From: Flammula alnicola
Taxonomy: Eukaryota; Basidiomycota; Agaricomycetes; Agaricales; Strophariaceae
Direction: 5' to 3'
Assembly: GCA_015499995.1 (NCBI GenBank)
Contig: JADNRV010000346.1
Location: 1 to 49,918 of the forward strand
Length of the DNA: 49,918 bases
A program made the position numbers and the translations under genes. The notes below the pieces were generated by a model, which had not been told where the DNA came from, ran no database searches, and saw only the letters and a list, made by a program, of their open reading frames with translations. Of this stretch, positions 1 through 9,016 are shown piece by piece (position 1 is the stretch's first letter; every line of letters starts with the position of its first letter).

Positions 1-565
1 GGCGGACAGTGCCCGACAGGGGGTCGTGGATGAGGAAGAGATCAATGTAATCTGTTTAATTGCAGTCAGCGATACAGATCACGGCATAGAATAGAATGGA
101 AAGTGGACATACCAAACTTCATCTTTGCGAGCGACTCGGCGATACCTCTCTTGGTGGACTCATAACCGTGGTTGCTCGACATGATCTTCGTTGCTGGATG
201 TCATTAAATTAGACGTTAGATGCATATCGTAGAGACTTTGGGAAGAAAGCTAGGAATACTCACTGATGAACACCTCGGATCTCTTCAGCCCCGATTTGCG
301 AACGGCTTCGCCCACTTGGGCCTCATTCCTGTAAAATTGCGCCGAGTCGACGTGTCTGGAAAAAGTGTCATGAGCATTAATTTAGGCATACCATGAGACG
401 TGTTATAGGTAAGAGTTGCGCTTACCGATAGCCAACCTTGAAAGCTTCGAGCGTCGAAGGGGTAGCATCTGAATTCTGGAAGACGCCGAATCCTAGAAGG
501 GGAATCTTGTGGCCCGATGTCAGGGTTACGGTGGATTGGAGGGTCAACTTGGAAGTATCGGCCAT
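1..565 (-). CDS. Aldo-keto reductase 1 (C-terminus beyond window)
   Basis: NADPH-dependent aldo-keto reductase of the 2,5-diketogluconate reductase-like class, which reduces aldehydes or ketones in the cytosol; the substrate cannot be told. Only the N-terminal part is in the window. The ATG at 565 begins MADTSKLTLQST and leads into the family's first beta strand (PLLGFGVFQNSDATPS). Spliced exons then give HVDSAQFYRNEAQV (catalytic Asp and Tyr), a Lys-containing segment before HGYESTKRG, and [17 protein letters not shown] with the catalytic His. The catalytic tetrad is therefore present as far as visible. Introns sit at the same places as in the two neighbouring paralogues (after GYR, and after VFI). 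It is the most distal member of a three-gene head-to-tail array, all on the minus strand. The 3' end lies off the left edge. Confidence 0.9.
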
Positions 566-1117
566 TGTTGATAATATTCGAACTCTACTAGAGATATGCG
601 AGACTGAGTTGGCGGTGGTGGAAGATGCGTAGGCCGACTCGGAACGTTGGTGTATAACCTTCGAACTTGCTGTGGGCTACTCCGTGTAAGTTTATGGGCT
701 TGTGAAGGACTTTGGGGGACCTCACTTTGAGTAGGGCAGTATATATACTACCCAGGCGCAGCCTGTTGTTGTGCGTCGACATGTTGCATACGCGTCCGGA
801 GACGATATGACAAAGAGCACACGGTGATGGCGTAGGCCCTGTGTGAGTCAGAGTTCATGGTTAATAATTACTCTGGGCTTTATTCATCCAGTTGCCTGAA
901 GTAAAGGAATGATGGTGGCTTGGATGGTTGAAATTTGAATTGAGCAGTGTCAGGGTCAGATCCACTATGCGCTGAGATCAAATCTAAATTTAGATTGTTA
1001 TCTTATCTCGGTGTACACTCGAAAATCGAGACCTCTACCACAGTAGTACATCATCCGATAGCCTTGTGGGCTGCGTCTTGATATTCAAAAAAAAATTATG
1101 GCTTGATTAAATCGAGG
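566..1117. other. Intergenic, AKR1 upstream / AKR2 downstream
   Basis: About 550 bp between the start codon of the first aldo-keto reductase and the stop codon of the second. It must hold the AKR1 promoter and the AKR2 3' UTR. A TATA-like AT run (around 740) lies some 175 bp upstream of the AKR1 start. I see no further gene. Confidence 0.5.
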
Positions 1118-2594
1118 TTACGCGGCATCGACAGGATTCCAGCTAATGGACCCAGCCTTGCCACGGTCAAGATCATCCAGTTTCTTCATGTCTTCTTCGG
1201 CCAGCTCGAAGTCGTACAAGTTGGCATTGGAGTGTATGCGTGAGGGCGTCCAGCTTCTCGGAAGAGGGACAAATCTGCACCGAAATAAAACATAGTCAGC
1301 TTCAATTTGTCGAATGCATCAGATTTCTACGCACCCTTTCTGCAATGACCAGCGGCATAGGATTTGAGCGGGGTCACGATTGTACTGTACGAGACGATAA
1401 AATGGTCAGTGAACTGCTTTCTCTCTCTCCATAAGGAAATTTAAAATTAAACCAAAAGGTCTCGAATTGTGTGGCGCATTGGTTCATGCAAGCTATACTT
1501 GGATATTAGACAACATACCTTTGCAGCAACCTCCTTGATGACGGGGTGGTCCATCTTTCCACGGATAATGGGACAATACGCCTCGACGACGATGTTGTTT
1601 ACTTTGCAGTAATTAACAATTTCCTTTTGTTGGCAGAAAGGATGGAGCTGTATAGTTCAATAGGGTCGTGAATAAGGGCACAACTCAGAGACTTGGATCA
1701 TAGAGTGCACCCACTTCGATCTGGTTGACCGAGGGCATCTCGTATCCTGCCTCTTTAATTTCCTCGATATGTTTGATGTGGCTTGAGGAAGGAAATACAA
1801 TGTCAGAAGCGAATTCAACGGCCTACCAATCGTAAAGGCTGTTGACACTCACTAATTAGACACACCAACAGACCTAATCTTTCCAGCTTTTTTGGCTTCC
1901 AAAAGAGCCCTGTACGCTTCGAGCCGGCGTTCCTTCCCCGACAGTGGGTCATGGATCAAGAAAAGGTCAATGTAATCTGTTAGTAGCGACAGCGAGTCAG
2001 CGAGATTTATGGTGATCGTGCAATATAAGCTGCGATATCCTTTCAGACGTACCGAACTTCATCTTAGCCAACGAGTCGTGGACGCCCTGCTTGGTAGATT
2101 CATACCCATGTGTGTCTGAGAAGGCTTTACTCGCTGTGCAATAAAAAAAATACACATTAGATAGATTTCACCATGCTTAGTACCACAAAGTTAATGGCGA
2201 AGAAGAAATTACATGCTGATGAACACATCGCCTCTGCTGAGCCCCGACGCGCGGAAAGCGTCAGCGACCTCTCCCTCATTCTTGTAATATTGCGCCGAGT
2301 CGACGTGCCTGCAAATATTGGTGTATTCAGTTAATATCCGCTAATTCCCCAAGGATCGGGCACGTCGTAAAACAGGCATGACGGAAGTAATAGCTAGAGC
2401 AAGGATGATAAAGCGTACCGGTATCCAGCTTTGAATGCCTCAAGCGTTGATGGTAAGGCGGGTGATGGCGTGGTGGCATCCGCGTTGTTGTTCAGATCGC
2501 CGACGCCGAAACCGAGTCGCGGCGTCTTGTATCCCGAGGACAGGGTTACAGTAGATTTGATTGTCAGTTTGTCGGATTCGTTGGGTGAGGACAT
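1118..2594 (-). CDS. Aldo-keto reductase 2
   Basis: Middle member of the aldo-keto reductase array, probably a cytosolic NADPH-dependent carbonyl reductase. The ATG at 2594 gives [15 protein letters not shown]; the protein ends with SWNPVDAA and a TAA at 1118-1120. Exons encode [14 protein letters not shown] (Asp, Tyr), FITSKAFSD (Lys), [15 protein letters not shown] (His), SVGVSN, the [14 protein letters not shown] strand, [14 protein letters not shown] and VPLPKSVTPSRI (cofactor phosphate-binding Lys/Ser/Arg region). Compared with its neighbours it carries roughly nine extra residues ([15 protein letters not shown] region) in the loop after the first strand, where the others read FQNSDATPS or YQNTDATPS. 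The intron after VFI has a GC donor at 2216-2215, where both paralogues have GT. Family assignment is firm; the substrate is unknown. Confidence 0.9.
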
Positions 2595-2891
2595 GTCTAC
2601 TGATATGGAATCCGATAGAATATGAATTGAAGCAGTGCGACGAGACGTGCAAGAATCCTTCGCCGATAAACGCTACTTGCTCTCACTGACTGGTTTATAA
2701 GCATTTTATTTCAGTGAAGTCTCATTATTAATAGGTATATGTGTTGACGTCAGATCGCAAAGGATCGCAAATGGTTTGTAAGGAAAGAACGACGCGAAAC
2801 GCGGAATCTGTACAATCTCACGCTCTTTTCCTCCAACCGACTCATATTTATCGGTTCCAACCAACCCGGCCCAGCACTCCACTGTACGCAC

Positions 2892-4392
2892 TCAGTCGGC
2901 ATCGACAGGATTCCAGCTGACCTGACCAGCCTTCCCGCGATCGAGCGCATCCAACTTTTGCATATCTTCCTCGTCGAGCTCGAAATCGTACACTTGAGCG
3001 TTCGAGTGTATGCGCGAAGGAGTGGCGCTCTTCGGGAGAGGAACGTATCTGCATGTCAGAAAGAGCACATCAGATACACAGTTGATAAGCGCCCGAGTGT
3101 AAACACCCGTACCCGTGTTGCAGAGACCAGCGAATAAGGATCTGCGCAGGATCGCGGCCGTGCTATATTCGAATAGAGCAGTGAGCACCGCGCTTAGTCC
3201 AAACAGTTACGAAAATAGGTGAAATGTGGAGATACAAGTTAGCGACATCATGGGACACAACGCAGGTATCTGACTCAGACATGAAGCGAAAGCGCACCTT
3301 CGCAGCCACTTCCTGGATAACAGGGTGGTCCATCTTTCCGCGAACGATGGGGCAGTACGCCTGGACGACGATGTTGTTCTCCTTGCAATATTTCACGATT
3401 TCTTTTTGCTGGCAGAAAGGCTGGAGCTATGTGGGTTATGTTTCACCGTATATGAATGGATCTTTTCTATACAAGATGCAGGACTACAAGCATACCTCGA
3501 TCTGGTTGACGGCGGGCATTTCCCATCCTTTTGCCTTGATTTCTTCCATGTGCTTCACATTGCTGTGACCGTGTCTCCAGTCAGCAATGAATTTCTCTGT
3601 AGCTATTGAAATGCTTGAATGTGTACTTACTAATTAGACACGCCGACCGTCCTGATCTTCCCCGCTGCCTTGGCTTCGAGGAGAGCCCTGTACGTTTCCA
3701 GCCGCCGTTCCGTGCCAGAGAGAGGGTCGTGGATGAGGAACAAGTCGATGTAATCTATTTGCAACGAACCGGTCGATATCACATATTTATAGAATGAAGT
3801 GGAATTGATACGATCGTGGTGGGACGTACCAAATTTCATCTTAGCGAGGGACTCGTCGACGCCTTTCTTCGTAGACTCGTATCCATGTGTCTTCGAGACA
3901 CACTTGGTCGCTGTAAATCGATGGAATTAGACGCGCACGACGCGATGTCACTTTCATATAAGCAATATTAATATGCACTGATGAACACATCGCCTCTGTT
4001 AATTCCCGCGGCGCGAACAGCCTGTGCGACTTGCGCCTCGTTTCTGTATACCTGAGCAGAATCGACGTGTCTATTCACGTTGACATCAACATTTTACACG
4101 CCCCAGAAAGAGAAAGTAAAAGTCCACACCGATATCCTGTCTTGAACGCCTCGATAGCCGACGGCGTAGCGTCCGTATTCTGGTAAACGCCGAATCCGAG
4201 GCGGGGCATCTCGTACCCGGAGGACAGCTTCACGGTGGAGTGGATCGTCAATTTGGCATTGTTGGATTCAGACATGGCGGAGGTGCGGAGTGTTCTTGCG
4301 GTCTGCCGTGTTAGGGAATTGGAAGCTAAGTTTTGAGAGAAGTGGGAGAGGCGTTTAAGGAGGATTGGTGATGCCGTCGTGGGTCGCGTCAC
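2892..4392 (-). CDS. Aldo-keto reductase 3, possible mitochondrial presequence
   Basis: Third aldo-keto reductase, ending in SWNPVDAD and TGA at 2892-2894. Exons contain HVDSAQVYRNEAQV (catalytic Asp, Tyr), the Lys segment in [28 protein letters not shown] (His), TVGVSN, AYCPIVRGKMDHP, RDPAQILIRWSLQHG and VPLPKSATPSRI, so the tetrad is complete. Two starts are possible. The ATG at 4275 (MSESNNAKL) aligns with the starts of AKR1 and AKR2. The ATG at 4392 adds 39 residues rich in Arg, Ser and Thr with no acidic residue (MTRPTTASPILLKRLSHF...), which looks like a mitochondrial targeting sequence. The longer start is used here; both may be used. Intron positions match the other two copies, supporting recent tandem duplication. 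Confidence 0.9.
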
Positions 4393-4983
4393 CAGTGTGT
4401 TCTGGGTAAATTAATGGGGAGAGCCTCTGAGTGAAATGCGTTGCTTTAAAGGCGTTGATAAGGTCCGCGTATACTGCGGAGTATTACAACGGTGCACTAG
4501 GGATGAATGGTAAAGTATGAGAAAGATTGAGAGAGATTACACGCGCGCACTACAGAGCAACACGCGTCTTCACCTCCATCTAATCTACGGATTAGTAAAT
4601 GCATCTTATGTCATCGTGATTACATATGACGCTACGGAATCTAATCAAACTTTTGAACCGGATTCGGGGTGTGGCGGGTCTCCGTCTACCATACCTAAAC
4701 TACCTGTCAGTCTACACAGAGTCTATTCTCGTCGATAGAGTTATATCAACGTTTAACCCGAGGTTGTGTCGACTCGGACTCATTGGATACTCTTGATTAA
4801 TTCTTCAAGTTTACCCCAACGTCGGCTTTCTGACTCTTTCACTGGCACACCTTACGACTCCCGGGACCTTTCTCGCCGAATCCTGAGCTACTGTAGCATC
4901 GCCCTACGGCAGGAATCAAAGGAACCTCACCAGGAACATCTTGAACTTTGAAGGAAGGAAAGGAGGACGGAACCACAACCACA
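4393..4983. other. Divergent intergenic region AKR3 / RING-TRAF gene
   Basis: About 590 bp between two divergently transcribed genes, so it should hold both promoters. A pyrimidine-rich stretch and a purine-rich run immediately before the ATG at 4984 are compatible with a fungal 5' UTR. No open frame here matches a family I know. Confidence 0.5.
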
Positions 4984-6528
4984 ATGTCATTGTACAACTA
5001 CGTCGACACGCCCAACGCCAACCTCGTAAGTCCGTTCAGTGCTCTAACTCCTAACTCCCTACCCTGCCCTATCCTAACGCCCGTGTCGTCTACCAATACT
5101 ACTACTACTACTTAGGTCTGCTGCATCTGCCGCGCGCCCTTCGTCGAGCCCACCACCACGCTCACCTGCGCACACACCTTCTGCGCCGACTGCATCCTGC
5201 GCGCCCTGACCCACTCGCGCACCTGTCCCATCGACCGCACGCCGCTCTCCCCGGCTGACTTGGTCCCGGCGAATCCTATCGTGGGCTCGGTGCGTGCTCA
5301 GTCGCTCAGTGATTCTCCTATTCCAGACGCTTACCCCTTAACAATAAACGCAGCTCGTAGACGAACTGAGAGTGGAATGCGTGCACAGGGCGGAGGGGTG
5401 TGCGTTTACCTCGCAGAGGGTGTTGATGCCGCTGCATTTGCGGGATGAGTGTATTTATGCGGAGGTGGGGTGTGAGGAGGAGGGGTGTGGGATGACTATG
5501 CGGAGGAGTGAGTTGAGGGCGCATCGGAAGGATGCGCATGGGAAAGTAGAAGAGGAGGGAGAGGAGAACGGATTGGAGAAGCACAAAGAGGAGGCGGACG
5601 TAAAGGAGCAGACGGAGGATGGCACAGAAGAGGCCAATGAGGTTTGTGAATTGTTTTCATCAAAGTACGACGCTAATACAGTGTCTAGAGCTATACATGT
5701 CCGCACGCTGCAGTTGGATGTCCTTACGACGGTCCTCTGAAGCCTTCGGAGCACCTTCCCTCGTGTCCATACGAGTCTTTGAAAGGCTTTTTCACCATGA
5801 ATACCGCCAAGGTGTCGTTGCTGACAGAACAAAATATGATCCTGCGGCACAAAGTGGACACACTAGAAAGCACGGTGCATACCCTCCGGAAGGAGATGAA
5901 CGCGGCGAAGAACGCGCTGGGGCCGTGGTTTAGGTCGTCGTATCATGCCGCAAACTTGAGTGCGCCGAGTGGAATGATGATGAGTGCGAGTGTACCTGGG
6001 ATGGCGAGCAGCGACCTGCCCACTGGGATGCAGGCTGCAGCTGCTGGCCCAAGCTCGGGGGTGTTTAGTATGGGTGAGGAGGGAGGCGATGCGCTTGCGT
6101 CATATTTCCCGGCAGAGGAGATGGTGAGGCCGGCGGCGATAGGACCACGCACGGCAAGCATGATGAGTGGAGCAGAAAGCATGTACGGACGGGCAGGCAG
6201 CATCGTGGCGCCTCTCGATCTCAGCACGACGTTGGAAGGCACGCTTGTGGGGCTGAGGGAGAGCATGGTGGGGCTAGCGGCAGGAGTGGACTCTGCAGGG
6301 CGAAGAAATGAGATCGCGCTGACGAACGAGACGCTGCGGCTTGGGGAGGAGATGATGTCAGTGCGAGCGCAGATGCACGGGCTGCGGATGCAGGTGCATG
6401 GGATGATGATGGATCGCAACGCGGCGCTGAGCATGCGGCCAGAGGATACGACGGGACAGTACTTTCCGGTACTGCAGCAGAGGCCAAACATGAATTTCGG
6501 GGTGCCGCCGTCGATTACCAAGTTGTAA
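4984..6528 (+). CDS. RING / TRAF-type zinc-finger protein
   Basis: Putative E3 ubiquitin ligase-like protein of about 440 residues. Four exons (4984-5025, 5116-5289, 5354-5645, 5714-6528) sum to 1323 nt, a multiple of three. The N-terminus (about residues 16-60) is a C3HC4 RING: VCCICRAPF, LTCAHTFCADC, TCPIDRTPL. TRAF-type zinc-finger repeats follow: VECVHRAEGCAFTS with a downstream LHLRDECIYAEVGC, then a repeat split by intron 3 reading FGCPYDGPLKPSEHLPSCPY. After these comes a Glu/Lys-rich stretch, a short predicted coiled coil (about LTEQNMILRHKVDTLEST), and a Met/Ser/Ala-rich tail. There is no MATH domain, as in many fungal RING-TRAF proteins. The donor of intron 3 (GTGAAT at 5646) was chosen because it alone keeps the GCPYDG frame. 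Its target is unknown. It converges with the BAG gene, leaving 55 bp between the stops. Confidence 0.85.
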
Positions 6529-6583
6529 AATATGTATTTCATGCAGTAGGTAGTCTAGAAAGAAAATATAATTGTAGTATAGA

Positions 6584-7164
6584 CTAGGTGGTATCTGCCC
6601 ATGCATTGTCGAGTTGGTCGAGGAGACCTTGGAGTTGCTTGACGGCAGCCTTGCGGTCAGCGCGTGCGGCTTGCCAGTTCTGCTCTGGTACGATGCCGTC
6701 GAGGCGGAGGAGGGCCTGGAGGAGGAGTTCTGCGATGCGGGAGTGCTCCTTGGAGAGGGATTGCTTGGGATATGTGGCGAGATCGCGGAGGAACTGGGAG
6801 TGGGCGGGGAGGAGATCCTTGTTCACGGCGGCAAGTTCTGCTTGGATGGAGGCGATCTGTGCCTGCTCCGAGTTCTTGAATTTGACAGGCATCTCCTTGT
6901 CTGCGACGATGGAGATGGTCGAGTTGGGACGGAGATGATAGAGGGAGACTGGAAGAAAGTTGGTTAAACGAAAAAAAATAATGAGAATGACGTACTTGGT
7001 GCATTGTCGTCTGCCATGACGGCGCCATCATGGACGATATTGAACGCATTGTAGGGGAGATGTGTGTATTGTGCGATGGAGTTGCGGATGGCTGCTAGCT
7101 GTGTGTCTGGGGCAGGGAGTTGAAACTCAAAGCGGTCTGTGCCCCACCGGACAGTGACGGGCAT
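6584..7164 (-). CDS. Ubiquitin-like/BAG domain co-chaperone
   Basis: BAG-family regulator of Hsp70, which promotes nucleotide release from the chaperone through its C-terminal three-helix BAG domain. Two exons (7164-6996 and 6948-6584, intron 47 bp) give 177 residues. The first half is a ubiquitin-like fold: MPVTVRWGTDRFEFQLP, LAAIRNSIAQYTHLP, DGAVMADDNAPISLYHLRP, STISIVADK. The second half (about residues 85-177) is the BAG domain: IASIQAELAAVNKDLLPA, LSKEHSRIAELLLQALLRLD, ARADRKAAVKQLQGLLDQLD. The layout matches S. pombe Bag101/102-type and metazoan BAG1 proteins, but there is no transmembrane segment as in Snl1. The ATG at 7164 is chosen because the ubiquitin-like strand starts there; upstream codons would run into the PBS2 promoter. 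Confidence 0.9.
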
Positions 7165-7215
7165 GATGATGACGTTCAAGTTATAATCAACTGCTCTTCT
7201 CTGTTCCCTACCATC
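7165..7215. promoter_or_regulatory. 51-bp divergent intergenic region BAG / PBS2
   Basis: Only 51 bp separate the start codons of the divergent BAG and PBS2 genes. Core promoter elements and both 5' UTRs must overlap each other or the coding regions. It includes a CTCTTCTCTG pyrimidine run on the PBS2 side. I see no clear TATA box in it. Confidence 0.6.
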
Positions 7216-9016
7216 ATGTCCGACCAAAAACAACCACGCCTCACCGCCCTCCGTGCCCAGCACCCCCAGTCCACTCCCATACCCCCCTCCCTCCAGGCAA
7301 AGATGGCCGCCTTTGCAAACAGGGCAAACGCTGCTCAGGACAACCTCACTAACCAACTCGATGCCGCTACCGTCGCACTCCACAATGCCTCCCTCTACTC
7401 ACATCCCGTCCTCCACTACCCCTCATCACAGCAGCCCCGTATAGCAAAGCCAACAGGCATGGCCGCACGCAGAGCCCGTCCAAACTTTTCCCTCCGTGAC
7501 ATCGACCCTTTCATCCTCCCCGAAGGCCCCGTTGCCGCAGGTCTTGGTGCCGGCCGTCCCTCTCTCTTCCAGGAACCTCCACGCAAACCACCCCCGGCTG
7601 GTAACTTTGGCTCCCCCTTTTCCAACTTTTCAAAAATCGTGTATGTTTTCCCGTCCAACTTTTTCTGTCCATGACTCACTCTCCTCCCATCACAGCGATC
7701 CATCTGGCGCACTCAACTTCAACGGCAAGGCCATCCTCCACGCTTCAGGCGTCAACTTTTCAAGCGGCGCCTCCTTCGCTATTAACATGGATCAGCTCCA
7801 GCTCGACGAGGAGCTCGGAAAAGGTAATTACGGCACTGTCAAGAAAGTACTCCATAAACCTACTAATGTCGCCATGGCCATGAAGGTTTGCCTCTTTTCA
7901 CTCTTCCTTCTCTCTTATGCTTATTTACCACCTTAGGAAATACGCTTAGAGTTGGAGGATGCCAAACTAAAAGCTATCATCATGGAACTAGACGTCCTCC
8001 ACCGCGCAGTCGCACCAGAAATCGTCGAATTCTACGGCGCCTTTTTCATAGAATCCTGTGTCTACTACTGTATGGAGTACATGGATGCTGGCTCGCTAGA
8101 CAAATTACAGGCCGCAGGTGTCCCCGAAGATGTCCTTGCCCGAATAGCCGCCTGCATGGTCCGCGGTCTCAAGTTTCTGAAAGACGATCTCAATATCATT
8201 CATCGTGGTATGTTCCGCTTTTTCTCTCTTCCGCTTTGTCTTCGTTCTTATCTACTGCAGATGTGAAACCGACGAATGTCTTGGTCAATAAGAAGGGCGA
8301 GGTCAAGCTATGCGATTTCGGTATCTCGGGCGAGCTCGACAAATCGCTCGCCAAGACAAATATTGGATGCCAGAGTTACATGGCTGTGCGTCTCTCTTTC
8401 CATCTCTGTCTTTACCCCTTTCTTATCCTCTGTCCATCCTTCCCCGCACCCTTCCATTTAGCCCGAGCGCATAAAAGGCGAATCGCAGAACAACCTCGGC
8501 ACGTATACCGTCTCCTCTGACGTCTGGTCTCTTGGCCTCTCGATGATCGAGATTGGCCTTGGGAAATACCCTTACCCGCCCGAGACATACTCGAACGTCT
8601 TCGCGCAGTTGACCGCGATAGTGCACGGTGACCCGCCCGAGCTGCCGGAAGAAAAGTATAGTGAGACGGCGCGAGGTTTCGTTCGGAGCTGTTTGAGGAA
8701 GGATCCAGAGAGGAGGGCGAGTTATAAGCAGTTGTTGGTGAGTAGAGCTTTTTCTTTCGAGATTTATTTTTGTTTCTTTTTGGATGAGCATGAGCATCGT
8801 TGGTCGTTGGCTATGACGCCAGTGGTCTTTCTTTTTTGCATCGTGTCCTTTTTTGTGTTCTAGACGTTCGCGTGGAACGGATGCTAATCCAAATTGTTTC
8901 TGTAGGAACATCCATTCCTCGTGAAAGATCGAACAAGCAACGTCGATATGATCAAATGGGTGCAAATGGCACTAGATTACAGGACAGCCGCGGCGCTCCT
9001 TGCCGCCAAGGCGTAG
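7216..9016 (+). CDS. PBS2: MAP kinase kinase PBS2 (HOG pathway)
   Basis: Dual-specificity MAPKK that phosphorylates the Hog1/Sty1 p38-type MAP kinase during osmotic and general stress. Six exons (7216-7640, 7696-7885, 7937-8207, 8261-8385, 8462-8737, 8906-9016) sum to 1398 nt, or 465 residues. Kinase landmarks: glycine loop [11 protein letters not shown] (about 181-191), catalytic Lys in MAMK (205), [11 protein letters not shown] (about 294-304), CDFGISG (about 313-319). The activation loop is [19 protein letters not shown], the Pbs2/Wis1-specific sequence containing the two activating Ser/Thr sites, followed by [14 protein letters not shown]. This loop separates it from Ste7 and Mkk1/2. The N-terminal extension is short for the family (about 180 residues against more than 350 in yeast) and contains a proline-rich [10 protein letters not shown] motif at residues 120-129. 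Low-confidence point: the exact first splice junctions in the N-terminal linker. Confidence 0.95.

Noticed and set aside
5943..6542. 199-codon minus-strand frame opposite the RING/TRAF gene
   Set aside because: Antisense to the Met/Ser-rich tail of a gene whose spliced frame is consistent; no domain on minus.
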